Assembly (NCBI GenBank): GCA_021792135.1
Contig: JAJYVF010000010.1
Location: 1-64,000, forward strand
Direction: 5' to 3'
From: Acidobacteriota bacterium
Lineage (GTDB): Bacteria; Acidobacteriota; Terriglobia; Terriglobales; Acidobacteriaceae
DNA: 64,000 nucleotides
Shown here: positions 37,801 to 46,812 of the stretch, piece by piece
Layout: each line of letters starts with the position of its first letter
How positions within the stretch are numbered: the stretch's first letter is position 1
Translations under genes and position numbers: made by a program
The notes under the pieces: generated by a model
Database searches by the model: none
What the model was told of the DNA's origin: nothing
Seen by the model: the letters and a program-made list of their open reading frames with translations, nothing else

Positions 37801-38342
37801 GGCCGGACGGCAAGAATCTGCTCGATCAGGTGCTGGAACTGATCTTCGCTGCCGGCCGCACCCTGGCGCTCAACAGCCAGAGCCAGAGCATAGAGGGCGC
37901 GAGGATCGTTCGCGTCCAGGCTGACCGCTTTGCGGTAGTTTTCGATGGCCGCCTGGGAATCGCCCCGGGCGCTGTTGAGGAGGCCGACGAGGAAGTAGAT
38001 TCTCGCGTTCCGCGGAACAAGCTTCAGGGCGCGGTTGAAGCGGTCGGCTGCCGGTTCGAAATTGCGCTGACGCAGAGCGAGGATTCCCCAGTCGGCCCAG
38101 CCGGCCGGCTCGCCGGGCGCGATCTGCGTGGCTTGCTGAAGGCTCGAATCCGCGAGGACATCGTTGCCGACCTGGAGAGCGGATAACCCAACGTAAAAGG
38201 CCGACACAAGCTGCGCGTACTGCGGTGAGGCTGGGGCGGGGAGACCGCTGCGCGAACCGCACCCGCCGAGGAGCAGGCTTGCGACGGCGAGCAGGGAGAT
38301 GGCGGGTTTTGTGGCAGGTCGGTTCAGGCCGCGGGAACTCAT
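34839..38342 (-). CDS. Large lipoprotein: TPR + FG-GAP + ASPIC/UnbV + unknown C-terminal domain
   Basis: From the ATG at 38342 the product is 1167 residues with a canonical lipobox (LGGC, Cys28). Residues ~40-260 are TPR repeats (ADRFNRALKLVPRNARIYFLVGLL). Residues ~300-640 are FG-GAP-like blades, less regular than in its neighbours. An ASPIC/UnbV-like segment (PQLHFGLGTHAQTDVARIDWPNG) lies near 690-720. The last ~420 residues (from CPFLFAWNGRAMKFVMDTVPWG) are Trp/Tyr-rich and match no family I know. It is first in the minus-strand operon. The ATG 75 bases upstream would spoil the lipoprotein signal. Confidence 0.85.
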   Translation of the reverse strand: MSSRGLNRPATKPAISLLAVASLLLGGCGSRSGLPAPASPQYAQLVSAFYVGLSALQVGNDVLADSSLQQATQIAPGEPAGWADWGILALRQRNFEPAADRFNRALKLVPRNARIYFLVGLLNSARGDSQAAIENYRKAVSLDANDPRALYALALAVERQGAAGSEDQFQHLIEQILAVRPDNLAALVELSRISAKRGDAATLRSAVQRIAAQSAAWPPDVQQQLTALQMAASGNPSAAALRSVFLRNVLMQVPAFRVSLSKLMLPPGDEAQPFTRFLRLPSPPSTPAPADTAITFESQPLPMTGNENGPWTWVGSLSLDGQGTPTVLLANGHQVRLSTGAVVPFPGGPSAVAPTPEGILPLDFNYDFKTDLALAGAGGVRLLRQDSPTAFSDVTAKTRLPPSILNAEYTGAWAVDIEADGDLDIILGQASGLPTVLRNNGDGTFAAIHPFAGISGIREFVWADFNRDGNPDAAILDGSGHLHVFFNQRAGRFTERAVPAAFASAKALAAAEVNSDGVLDLVAVLPNGTLARLSWSGEGWTSSTLATIPNPAVNLAGEVRLHAADIDNNGAIDLLLAQVSPSASRTAGALVWLAGPSGKFTLLDHPVGASQVFGLADVRDDGRLALLSLTSAGQPQEDLNHGTKGYHWQTIRPRAAQATGDQRVNSFGIGGEVEIRSALLTQMLPITSPQLHFGLGTHAQTDVARIDWPNGTVSAEFALRADQEVLTEQRLKGSCPFLFAWNGRAMKFVMDTVPWGSAIGLRINAIGSADIAATSEWYKIPGDHLVPRDGFYDLRITGELWETYYYDYLSLMVVDHPRGTSVFTDERYVVPPVRLTVTPTGLPQPIARATDDNGNDVTDTLRSLDGRYLDNFGLGQYQGITRDHYVEIDLGSSVPTSGPLYLIARGWLHPSDSTVNVAIGQGHHEPPKPLSLSVEDAHGIWHVVRPNLGFPAGRNKTCLIDLTGLFHAGEPKRIRLSTNLEIYWDQMQWAQGLPNTPLRITRLAPSWADLHYRGYSTIHKAGVSSPEIPDYNHLMATTQIWPDLRGYYTRYGDVRPLLNSIDDRYVIMNAGDELALRFPALPPPASGWVRDYVLAGDGWVKDGDYNSVDSATVRPLPYHARHNYDAPPKPLENEWVYRHHPEDWQKYQTRYVTPNNFENALRSPGGQ

Positions 38343-38897
38343 AGACAGCAGACTGGTACGAAGTGATCGGAGGGGCGCGGCGGATTCCGGCGCCTTCGTC
38401 CGGTGCAGGGGGCGCAATCCGGCGCACTGCGAGGATGGCTGTAGTTTTTCACTCCCGGGGAAGAGTTCCTGAGGTTTTTGCGTGCTGCGAGAATCAGTCT
38501 ATCGCTACACGCTAGACTTTACGCAGCAGAATGAGCGGTCGTCATGGTCCTGAGGCTGGAGAGAGCAGTCCACCTTTGGATGGATTCGAATGGCCGGGAT
38601 GTCGTATCCCGCTCCACAGCGGAATACCGCATCACGGCAATGGCTCCATCCATAGGTGGAGATGAGAGTCCATCGTTGGGAGATTGCACAGTCTGCGCTC
38701 GATTCGACATACTTTGGGCGCTGAATCCCCAGGCGGCACAAGCATCCCCCGCATGCGTCAGCCAGTCAGCACTGCGTGTCATCCGGTTTGTGAACTGAAA
38801 AGGATTTTCAGTCGCTGGGTCCTCGATTCCGCCTGGCTTGTCGTGTTCCTGGCGGAGGGTTGAAGGCACGAGTTTCCCTGGGTCGGGAGGAGAAGTC
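38343..38897. other. Divergent intergenic region with a long inverted repeat
   Basis: This 555-base gap separates the lipoprotein TPR-CRTAC1 operon (minus) and the MFS gene (plus) and should hold both promoters. It contains a 16-bp inverted repeat (38569-38584 with 38645-38660). Open frames here have no ribosome-binding sites or recognisable domains. Confidence 0.5.
38569..38660. repeat. Inverted repeat, 16-bp arms
   Basis: TCCACCTTTGGATGGA at 38569-38584 and TCCATCCATAGGTGGA at 38645-38660 are reverse complements with one mismatch, 60 bases apart. Each arm is itself partly palindromic, like the hairpin at 13655. It may be a small mobile or REP-like element, or a regulator site. Confidence 0.45.
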
Positions 38898-40502
38898 GTG
38901 ACGCAAAGAGCATCGCTGTTCTCAGACACAAGCCATGCGCTTGCCTTCTGGGGCGGATCTGTAGCCGTGACCATCGGTGTCCTGCTGCACATCCCCATGT
39001 TCCTGATGGGCCGCTATACGCACTACAGGCTGGCCGGGATGCCCATGGGCACCCCCATGCTGATCGGCATGGGGCTGATCGTCGCAGGATTTGCCGCCAC
39101 GGCCTACGGCCTGATACCGCGTCGCGCCAAAGCCGACGTATTCGAAGAAATCGCGCCTCCGGAAGATGCCCCCCTGACCCGGGCTCACTGGGTACAGATC
39201 GTGATGCTCAGTGTCGCCCTGATTATCGACGTGATGAAGCCCGCCACGCTCGGCTTCGTCATCCCCGGCATGCGCACCGAGTATGGACTGAGCTTTGCCG
39301 GTGTGGCCCTGCTGCCATTCTCCGGGCTCCTCGGTACCACGCTCGGCTCCTTCATATGGGGTGCTCTGGCGGACCTGTATGGACGGCGAGCAACCATTCT
39401 GCTCGCAGCCATTGTCTTTATGGGGACTGCCATCTGCGGAGCGATGCCCTCCTTCGCCTGGAACGTATTCATGTGCTTCATGATGGGACTCGGCGCAGGC
39501 GGCATGCTGCCGGTGGCCTATGCCTTGCTGGCCGAGATTATGCCCACTCGCCATCGCGGCTGGTGTCTGGTGCTGGTCGGCGGCATTGGCGCCATCGGCG
39601 GCTATTTCATTACCAGCAGCCTCTCCGCGTTGCTGCAGCCCTATTTTGGCTGGCGGGTGATGTGGCTGCTTGGTCTCCCCATCTCGGCAATTCTCGTTGT
39701 GGTCAGTCCGCTGCTTCCGGAGTCGGCCCGGTTCCTGCAGAGTATGGGGCGGCTCGACGAAGCACGTGAGACACTCGCGCGTTTTGGAATCACCATCGAT
39801 ACGACAGTAGTCAGGCGGGCTTCAGCTCGGACGCTCGCTCCTGTGTCTCCCGTCAAGCTGCGCAGTCTGCTGGGCCTGACCTGCGCTCTCACCCTGACCG
39901 CGTTGTGCGTGGGCTTTGTGAATTTTGGTGTGCTGCTGTGGCTTCCCGGCAGCCTGATGCATGAGGGGCGCAGCGTGGGAGCCGCCAGTAAGCTCATCGC
40001 ACGCTCCACGCTTCTGGCCGCGCCTACCATCGTTCTGGTGTCCTGGCTCTACAGCATCTGGAGCACGAAACGCACGCTCATCCTCTCTGTCGTCGTTACG
40101 ACGCTGGGACTGCTGGCCATTCTGCTGCGCGATGTCGGGGGAGTGCCGTTTCTGTCCAACCCAACGCTTGCCGTGGTCCTGCTGATCGTGGGCACCAGCG
40201 GAATCATTTCCATGATCCTGCCGTACTCCGCCGAGAGCTATCCGCTGCGGGTGCGCGGACGGGCCACGGGCTGGGTAGCCGGATTCAGCAAGGCCGGAGG
40301 CCTGGTCGCCCAGGGCCTCGGCGCTCTGGCTCTGGTACCGGCCCTCGGCATCGCCGCGGGCGCCGTTGCTGTTCCCTGCGCGCTGGCGATCCTGATGCTT
40401 GCCTTTCTGGGCCACGAGACGCATGGGCGTGACCTGCGCGAGCTGGAAGGAGCAACAGCAGCCGGCGCAATTCCGGAAGTTTCCGCCGTTGGCTCGGATT
40501 AG
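38898..40502 (+). CDS. MFS transporter with extra N-terminal membrane pair
   Basis: The GTG at 38898 has a GGGAGGAG ribosome-binding site about 6 bases upstream, giving 534 residues. Two membrane segments (~15-70) and a short charged linker precede a normal 12-helix MFS domain (FSGLLGTTLGSFIWGALADLYGRR, YALLAEIMPTRHRG, LPESARFLQSMGR, AESYPLRVRGRATG). The family resembles sugar/aromatic-acid type porters. The N-terminal pair is not part of the MFS fold. The TonB receptor gene follows on the same strand within ~10-100 bases, so substrates may be shared, possibly metal-related. Confidence 0.82.
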   Translation: MTQRASLFSDTSHALAFWGGSVAVTIGVLLHIPMFLMGRYTHYRLAGMPMGTPMLIGMGLIVAGFAATAYGLIPRRAKADVFEEIAPPEDAPLTRAHWVQIVMLSVALIIDVMKPATLGFVIPGMRTEYGLSFAGVALLPFSGLLGTTLGSFIWGALADLYGRRATILLAAIVFMGTAICGAMPSFAWNVFMCFMMGLGAGGMLPVAYALLAEIMPTRHRGWCLVLVGGIGAIGGYFITSSLSALLQPYFGWRVMWLLGLPISAILVVVSPLLPESARFLQSMGRLDEARETLARFGITIDTTVVRRASARTLAPVSPVKLRSLLGLTCALTLTALCVGFVNFGVLLWLPGSLMHEGRSVGAASKLIARSTLLAAPTIVLVSWLYSIWSTKRTLILSVVVTTLGLLAILLRDVGGVPFLSNPTLAVVLLIVGTSGIISMILPYSAESYPLRVRGRATGWVAGFSKAGGLVAQGLGALALVPALGIAAGAVAVPCALAILMLAFLGHETHGRDLRELEGATAAGAIPEVSAVGSD

Positions 40503-40511
40503 TGAAAAGAC

Positions 40512-42959
40512 GTGTGGGGCCAGCGCCTGGTCGCCGGCCGCTCAAATTCTCCTCCAGCCCATGATCACTCACGGCGCCGTTCCGTTCCCCGGTATCGTTC
40601 AGTGCGTCTTTGTCTCATCATCGGATTAACTGCGGCTTGCCTGAGTGTGTCGGCGCTGCCCGGTGCAGCCCAGGCTGTTTCTCAGGGAGCGAGCATTCAT
40701 GGGACGCTTGCAGACCGCACCGGCGCCGTGCTGACCGGCGCCGCCGTTCGAATTCGGCAGGTGGGCTCAGGGCGAAGCTGGATTACGAACACGGATTCGC
40801 GGGGCCGCTTCGGGTTCGAGGGCTTGCCTCGGGGGAAATTCACGCTGAGCGTCCGCCAGAACGGGTTTTCGGAGCTGCTGCAAACCGTCACCCTGGCCGC
40901 GGGCGAAACCATGGAACGGGAGCTTGTGCTCAGCGTAGCATCGGTGGTCCAGCAGGTCGCCGTAACGGGCGCTCCCACCGGTGATGGCATGACTTCCCGG
41001 CAGATTCGCGAAAGCTCCGCGCGCGATCTCGGCGAAGCGGCCGAGAACATCGCCGGGGTCGAAAAGGTCCGCAAGGCGGCCATCGCCAACGCCATTGCCA
41101 TTCGCGGTCTCTTTCACAATAACGTCGCCTCCAGCTTCGACGGTGTTCGCATGTACGGAGCCTGTACCGACCAGATGGACCCGGCCGTGTACCACGTCGA
41201 TCTGTCAGAAGTCGATCACGTCGATATTGTGAAGGGCCCCTTTGACGTCACCACGCAGGGCGCCATGGGGGGATTCGTGAAGGTGATTACAAAGATCCCC
41301 GATGCAGATGGAATGCTGTTTGACTCAAACGTATCAACCGGTTCTTACGGCTACTACAATCCATCGGCCACGGTGCAGCTGGGCAGCGGGCCTGTGCACT
41401 CTCTCGCCGGCTATTCCTATCGCACGTCTCAGTTCTACACCGACGGCAATGGCAATCGCGTGAGCGACCTCGGCTCGTATCGCAATGGCGATCAGAATCT
41501 CCAGGCCTTCCGCACTTTCAGCGTATGGACCAAACTCGCATTCCAGCCATTCCATGATCAGCGCGGAGAGATTGCCTACACGCGCCAGCAGAGCGGCGAT
41601 CTGCTCTATCCATATCTGACCATGGACGGCATCTTTGACGATGCCGACCGCTTCTATCTCCGTTATGACGACGTGCAGAACCACGCATGGATGCGGGGGC
41701 TGCATGGCCTCCTCTATGTCGACAAGATCAATCATCTGATGGACGACAGCCTGCGCAACAGTGCCGGATCTCTGCCGGAGTCGATGCGCACGCAGATCGT
41801 GTCGTTCACGGATGGAGTGCGGCTGGACGCAGACCTTGCTGACGGTTTGACCACCGGTTATGAGCTCCACCGGCGCTACTGGAATTCGAACGGATTCATG
41901 ATCATGTCCTTGATGGGCACGGGCATGTTATCGACCACTTATACGCGGGATCTTCCGGGCGTGGTGGAAGAGGAAAACGGTGCATATGTCACCTACCGGC
42001 GCGCGCTTGGGAGCGACGTTCTGCTGACGTCGGGCGGCCGCTACGATGATTCGCATACGGACGCGTCCAAAGCGGATCCTGCGCTCTATCAGGCGTATCA
42101 CGGTACGGCCAGGACATCGGTCAATGACTCCGGATTTTCGGGCAATGTCAGGATGTCCTGGCGGGCTGCGAGCAGCGTGTCGCTGTTTACGGGCGTGGGC
42201 AGCAATATTCGCTTTCCCGACCCGGAAGAGCAGTTTTTCCAGAGCGAATTCCTGATGGGTGCCGGCATGGGCGGCGGGATGGGCACCGGATGGGTCGGCA
42301 ACCCATTGCTGACCCATCCGCGCGATACGGAATACGACCTGGGCTTCTCGGCACGGCATAGCCGCTACACGGTGAGTCCGTTGTTCTACTTCAGCAGCCT
42401 CGACAACTACATCACGCTGTATGGCGCGAACCTCCTTCAGGCTGTTCCTGGAGTCACATCGATGCAGGCGCAGAGCTACGCCAACATTCAGGCTCACGAA
42501 TGGGGGGGCGAACTCACGGCCGCCGCTCCCATGCCCGGCGGACTGAACGCATCCGGAACGCTGAGCTGGACCCGCGGAACCAAGGTCCCGGAACCGCCGA
42601 ACCATATCTTCAGCAGCAACCTCTTTCAGGTGCCGCCGGTTACTGCGCAGATCGATCTGCGTTATGAGAGGCGGGAGATGTACGCCGGCGCGACGGCCAT
42701 TGTTACCGGCCGCCAGGATCATGTCGACACGGATGAAAATGAGCTGCCGACGGCGGGCTACTCCGTCTTCAACCTGAATGCCGGGTATCGCGCGTCCGGG
42801 TTTTATATGGAAGGAGGCATCAACAATCTCCTGAGCCGGGAGTATACGGATTTCCTCTCGTATGCGCGCGACCCCTATAACACCGGTATTCGCTTGCCGG
42901 AACCGGGGCGCAACTTCTTTATGAATGTCTCCTATACGTTCGGGCGTGGTGAACGGTGA
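40512..42959 (+). CDS. TonB-dependent receptor, probable copper/metal type
   Basis: The product has a signal peptide ending GAAQA, a carboxypeptidase-regulatory-like domain (IHGTLADRTGAVLTGAAVRI, ~60-150), a plug and a 22-strand barrel (last strand NFFMNVSYTF). The plug contains MYGACTDQMDP (from ~residue 213), resembling the NosA/OprC-type copper receptors, and two Met-rich loops (~462-473 and ~580-592) consistent with copper binding; this assignment is inferred. The first GTG gives 815 residues; GTG at 40602, directly before the signal peptide, is the likelier true start. Confidence 0.83.
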   Translation: MWGQRLVAGRSNSPPAHDHSRRRSVPRYRSVRLCLIIGLTAACLSVSALPGAAQAVSQGASIHGTLADRTGAVLTGAAVRIRQVGSGRSWITNTDSRGRFGFEGLPRGKFTLSVRQNGFSELLQTVTLAAGETMERELVLSVASVVQQVAVTGAPTGDGMTSRQIRESSARDLGEAAENIAGVEKVRKAAIANAIAIRGLFHNNVASSFDGVRMYGACTDQMDPAVYHVDLSEVDHVDIVKGPFDVTTQGAMGGFVKVITKIPDADGMLFDSNVSTGSYGYYNPSATVQLGSGPVHSLAGYSYRTSQFYTDGNGNRVSDLGSYRNGDQNLQAFRTFSVWTKLAFQPFHDQRGEIAYTRQQSGDLLYPYLTMDGIFDDADRFYLRYDDVQNHAWMRGLHGLLYVDKINHLMDDSLRNSAGSLPESMRTQIVSFTDGVRLDADLADGLTTGYELHRRYWNSNGFMIMSLMGTGMLSTTYTRDLPGVVEEENGAYVTYRRALGSDVLLTSGGRYDDSHTDASKADPALYQAYHGTARTSVNDSGFSGNVRMSWRAASSVSLFTGVGSNIRFPDPEEQFFQSEFLMGAGMGGGMGTGWVGNPLLTHPRDTEYDLGFSARHSRYTVSPLFYFSSLDNYITLYGANLLQAVPGVTSMQAQSYANIQAHEWGGELTAAAPMPGGLNASGTLSWTRGTKVPEPPNHIFSSNLFQVPPVTAQIDLRYERREMYAGATAIVTGRQDHVDTDENELPTAGYSVFNLNAGYRASGFYMEGGINNLLSREYTDFLSYARDPYNTGIRLPEPGRNFFMNVSYTFGRGER

Positions 42960-43054
42960 CGGGCGGGAGTTGCCCTGCGCGCGGATGCCGGTTTCCCGCA
43001 TCCACAGCGCGGGCGCAAATGGAAAAAGTTGTTCGGTGTCGCAGGGGGCAGGTA

Positions 43055-44083
43055 TCAGTTTGTCGGTTTTCCGGCGGGCAGTTCAACATGACCGCCAAAC
43101 TGAAACCTCATCGCGGAGAGCAGCTTGTCCTGATAATCGGCTTCGCCGCGCGAACTGAATCGCTGATACAGGGCTGCCGAAAGCACCGGCACCGGCACCC
43201 CCTCGTCAATGGCGGCATCGATCGTCCAGCGTCCCTCGCCTGAATCGGAGACGCGGCCGGCGAATTTCGAGAGCGCCTGATCCTCGACGAGCGAAGCTGC
43301 CGTCAGGTCCAGTAGCCACGATGCGATAACGCTGCCGCGGCGCCACACCTCGGCAATATCGCGCAGGTTCAGCTCATACTGGTAGCGCTCCGGATCGCGC
43401 AGGGGTGTGGTCTCCGCGTTCATCGCGGATTTCTGTTTTCCGATGTTGGCGTCGCGCAGGACGCCCAGGCCTTCGGCGTAGGCTGCCATCAATCCGTATT
43501 CAATCCCGTTGTGCACCATCTTCACGAAATGGCCTGCTCCATTCGGTCCACAATGCAGGTATCCCATCTCCGCTGTGCCGCCGATCTTTTCGCGACCCGG
43601 GGTGCGCGGAATGTCACCCGTACCGGGCGCCAGCTGCCGGAAGATCGGGTCCAGATGCTGGACAGCTTCTGCTTCGCCGCCAATCATCATGCAGTAGCCG
43701 CGTTCGAGTCCCCAGACTCCGCCGCTGGTTCCCACGTCGACATAGTGGATCTTCTTCGCGGCGAGTTCCTTTGCGCGGCGAAGATCATCGACGTAATAGG
43801 AATTCCCGCCGTCGATCAGCGTGTCGCCGGGCTCGAGATGAGGAAGCAGTTGTGCAATGGTCTGATCGACAACCCCTGCAGGAACCATCATCCAGATCGA
43901 GCGGGGAGTCTTCAACTGGCGAACGAAATCCCCGAAATCCCGTGCGCCGACAGCCTTTTCCCGGACCAGTTCTTCAACGGCCTTTGGCGAGACATCGAAC
44001 ACCACGCATTCGTGACCGCCTTTGAGAAGCCGGCGAACCATGTTGGCACCCATTCTTCCCAGGCCGATCATTCCCATCTGCAT
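43055..44083 (-). CDS. gnd: 6-phosphogluconate dehydrogenase, decarboxylating (short form)
   Basis: The 342-residue protein has the N-terminal NAD(P) motif GLGRMGANM, the 6PGDH signature DGGNSYY, the SGG motif ([20 protein letters not shown]), and the catalytic Lys in [18 protein letters not shown]. It oxidises 6-phosphogluconate to ribulose 5-phosphate with release of CO2. The length corresponds to the short NAD-type enzymes (YqeC/GntZ class) rather than the ~470-residue NADP form, suggesting NAD preference. It converges with the TonB receptor gene. Confidence 0.93.
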   Translation of the reverse strand: MQMGMIGLGRMGANMVRRLLKGGHECVVFDVSPKAVEELVREKAVGARDFGDFVRQLKTPRSIWMMVPAGVVDQTIAQLLPHLEPGDTLIDGGNSYYVDDLRRAKELAAKKIHYVDVGTSGGVWGLERGYCMMIGGEAEAVQHLDPIFRQLAPGTGDIPRTPGREKIGGTAEMGYLHCGPNGAGHFVKMVHNGIEYGLMAAYAEGLGVLRDANIGKQKSAMNAETTPLRDPERYQYELNLRDIAEVWRRGSVIASWLLDLTAASLVEDQALSKFAGRVSDSGEGRWTIDAAIDEGVPVPVLSAALYQRFSSRGEADYQDKLLSAMRFQFGGHVELPAGKPTN

Positions 44084-44478
44084 ATTGCGAATCCTCCTCC
44101 GAGTGGCTTGGTCCTTCTCGTCAGGTTCCAGCCGGCAACCGTGTCATCCCCATCTGCCCGCCCCCATGGGGCCAGCAGCGAGAGAACACTGGCCGTTGAA
44201 GGATATACATACAGATGGGCCGTTTCAAGCGCTGACCAGCGTGACGAGTGTCGATCAGCCGACGCCGTCATGCCGGCGTCATTGCATAGGGACAGTCATC
44301 CATCCGACGTAACCATCGATCTCGCTTCCAGGCGGCAGATTTCCCTGCAAACTGCGATGCCCGTTCCCATGAGATGGAGGTCTGTGAAGCCTCGGGCCCT
44401 GCGCAGACGGACGCATGGGTGTTTTCGGTTTGGCACATCCGGCGCAGGTATTAGAGTGGTTTGGGGGCTGAAGGCGCG
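44084..44478. other. Divergent intergenic region
   Basis: The 395 bases between gnd (minus) and the alpha-galactosidase gene (plus) hold both promoters. No convincing gene, hairpin or repeat was seen. Confidence 0.45.
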
Positions 44479-46647
44479 ATGGCGGAAGAAGAGAAGAACA
44501 TATGGCTGAGCAGAAGACGCGTGCTCCGGGATGGTGCACTGCTGATGGCATCGGGTTCGTTGCGCGTGTCCCGCGCGCTGGGCGCACCTCTTTTCGGGCT
44601 GCAGAGTGTGGCTGGCGAAGCCGGCGGGCAGCGATGGACGATCGGCAATGAGCTGGTGCAGAGAGTGGTCGCATTCCAGGCGCAGAGCGGACTGTTCACG
44701 GAGGAGCTCTCGAGCCTGGCGACGGACAGGAATCTGATCACCCCCGGGAATCTGCTGAGGAGCATGGCGCAGGAGTTTTCGTTCGTGTGCGAAGGGCGGC
44801 GGTGCGCCGGCGGGGATTTCGATCTGATCGGCACAGAAGAGTCTCGCAGTGCGAAGGGCAGATCGCTGACGGTGCGGCTGCGGCATCGGGCTCTGGCTCT
44901 TGAGGTGGCGGTGGTGTACAGCGTGTATGACGGGCACCCGGCGCTGCGGAAGCACCTGGTACTGCGGAATATGGGCGCGAGCGCGCTGCATCTCTCGCAC
45001 ATGAACATCGAGGCAATCGGGGTCGCGCTGGGCGCGGCCGATGAGATGACACTGCTGACGCAGTATGGATCGGTGCCGCGGGAGATCTTTTACACCGGCC
45101 GTTCAGAGGATGTCTGCCTGCTGCTGGCGAACGGAAAGACCGGCGATGGGCTGGCTGTCATGAATGAAGTGCCCGGCTACATGAAGCGCACGGAGATCGG
45201 CGGCTGGGACGACCCCGAGCACGCGCGCATCGGCGTGATGTACGACACGGATCTGATGCCGTTCGAACGCAGCCTGGCGCCGGGCGAGGCGTTCACGACA
45301 GCGAACGCCTCGCTGATTCCGTACCGCAGGGGCGATGGATTCAACGATCCGCAGTGGCGGCTGCCATCCTATACGGCGCAGGTGCTGGAGCGGCGCGTCG
45401 ACGACGCGGGACCGCCATGGATCTACAACACCTGGGAGCCCTTCCAGCGCCGCATCAATCACGATACGACGATGGAGCTGATTGAGGCCGCGGGCGCGAT
45501 GGGCATGGACATTTTTACCATCGACGACGGCTGGCAGCAGGAGTACGGGGAGAACGCCGTCAATCTGGCCGCGTTTCCCGGCGGTCTGGAACCAGTTCTG
45601 TCGGCACTGGCCGGGCACGGCATGCGGCTGGGCCTGTGGATTCCACTGGCGGCCATCGGCACCTCAACCGCGGTCTACCGCGAGCATCCGGAGTGGGCGG
45701 CGCGCGACCAGCAGGGCAGGCCCAAGATCACGTCGACGGCCGCGGGGCCGAAGGCCGTGATGTGCATGGCCTCGGCGTATCGCGAGGCAGCAGCGGCACG
45801 CGTGGCAGATGCGATCCAGCGGTTTCATCTGGCGTATGTGAAGCTCGATCTGACCACGATCTTCAATGCCTATGGCGAGGCGCCGGGGTGCTGGGCGAAG
45901 GGACACGACCACGAGAACTGGGCGGGGTCGCTGAACCGGATCTATGAAGGCATCGCCTATGTAACACGCAGGGTCTACGAGGAATTTCCCGAGGTTCTGC
46001 TGGACCTGACCTTCGAGCTGTGGGGACAGAAGCACATCATCGATGCGGGGCTGCTGGCCACGGGCGATCTGGACTGGATGAGCAATGTGGACGACAGCGG
46101 ACCGGGAGCGGCAGGGCCGATTCAGGCGCGGCAGCTTCTCTACCAGCGGGCGATTTCCATGCCGGTGGAGAGCATGCTCATCGGCAATCTGCACGCGGAC
46201 AGGCAGCCGATCGCGGAACGCTTTGCCACGGTGATTGGATCGGCCCCGGTGCTGCTGGGCGATTTGCGGCGGCTGAGCATGGCGGATCGGCAGTGGTTCC
46301 ATGAGAAGATCGCGTGGTTTAAGCAACTGCGGCGGACAGCGAAGATCAGCGAGAGCTTCTTCCCGCTGGGCAGCTGGCGGCAGACTACGCCCGCCGCGTG
46401 GGACGGATTTGCACGGGTGTCGCGCGGCGGGAGCGGCGTGATCGCGCTGTTTCGCAATGAGTCGGGCGCGGCAGAGGCAACGGTGCAGCTGCCTCTGCTG
46501 CCTGCGGGTCGCTACCGGCTGAGGTCGGTTCTCGGCGGAAGGGAACTGGGCGAGTTCGCACGCGCCGACTGGGTGCGCGGAGTGCCGGTCGCGTTTCCGG
46601 AGGACGGGACGGTGCAGCTTCTGGAACTGCAGCCGCTGAACCGATGA
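44479..46647 (+). CDS. Tat-exported alpha-galactosidase-like enzyme (GH36/GH27 clan)
   Basis: From ATG 44479 the product is 722 residues with a twin-arginine-like signal (SRRRVLRDGALLMASG). Residues ~20-290 form the N-terminal beta-sandwich. The barrel begins at WIYNTWEPF and has IDDGWQ, the nucleophile Asp457 in YVKLDL and the likely acid/base Asp538 in DWMSNVDD, all GH-D clan marks. The C-terminal ~80 residues are a small beta domain. It hydrolyses alpha-galactosides outside the cytoplasm. An imperfect inverted repeat (46669-46713) just after the gene may terminate it. Confidence 0.88.
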   Translation: MAEEEKNIWLSRRRVLRDGALLMASGSLRVSRALGAPLFGLQSVAGEAGGQRWTIGNELVQRVVAFQAQSGLFTEELSSLATDRNLITPGNLLRSMAQEFSFVCEGRRCAGGDFDLIGTEESRSAKGRSLTVRLRHRALALEVAVVYSVYDGHPALRKHLVLRNMGASALHLSHMNIEAIGVALGAADEMTLLTQYGSVPREIFYTGRSEDVCLLLANGKTGDGLAVMNEVPGYMKRTEIGGWDDPEHARIGVMYDTDLMPFERSLAPGEAFTTANASLIPYRRGDGFNDPQWRLPSYTAQVLERRVDDAGPPWIYNTWEPFQRRINHDTTMELIEAAGAMGMDIFTIDDGWQQEYGENAVNLAAFPGGLEPVLSALAGHGMRLGLWIPLAAIGTSTAVYREHPEWAARDQQGRPKITSTAAGPKAVMCMASAYREAAAARVADAIQRFHLAYVKLDLTTIFNAYGEAPGCWAKGHDHENWAGSLNRIYEGIAYVTRRVYEEFPEVLLDLTFELWGQKHIIDAGLLATGDLDWMSNVDDSGPGAAGPIQARQLLYQRAISMPVESMLIGNLHADRQPIAERFATVIGSAPVLLGDLRRLSMADRQWFHEKIAWFKQLRRTAKISESFFPLGSWRQTTPAAWDGFARVSRGGSGVIALFRNESGAAEATVQLPLLPAGRYRLRSVLGGRELGEFARADWVRGVPVAFPEDGTVQLLELQPLNR

Positions 46648-46765
46648 CCGGGCTCATGACCGGGGTGCGTATTCCACGAGTGCAGCCCACCGTTACCGGA
46701 GCCGTGGGAATACTCTTCGATGATCTGCCGCAGGCTGGGCAAACCTTTGATCCCAGAGGAAATAT

Positions 46766-46812
46766 TTTGGTGGAGCTAGTCGGGATCGAACCGACGACCT
46801 CATCGTTGCGAA
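46766..46812. repeat. Left attachment site (direct repeat with 54178-54224)
   Basis: The 47 bases are identical to 54178-54224 and equal the 3' end of tRNA-Ala, from the anticodon loop through CCA, on the minus strand. This displaced fragment marks the far end of the integrated element. Confidence 0.93.

Noticed and set aside
30325-38342. Enediyne biosynthetic cluster
   Set aside because: Only UnbV/UnbU-like genes are present; no enediyne PKS, thioesterase or other hallmark genes lie in the window.
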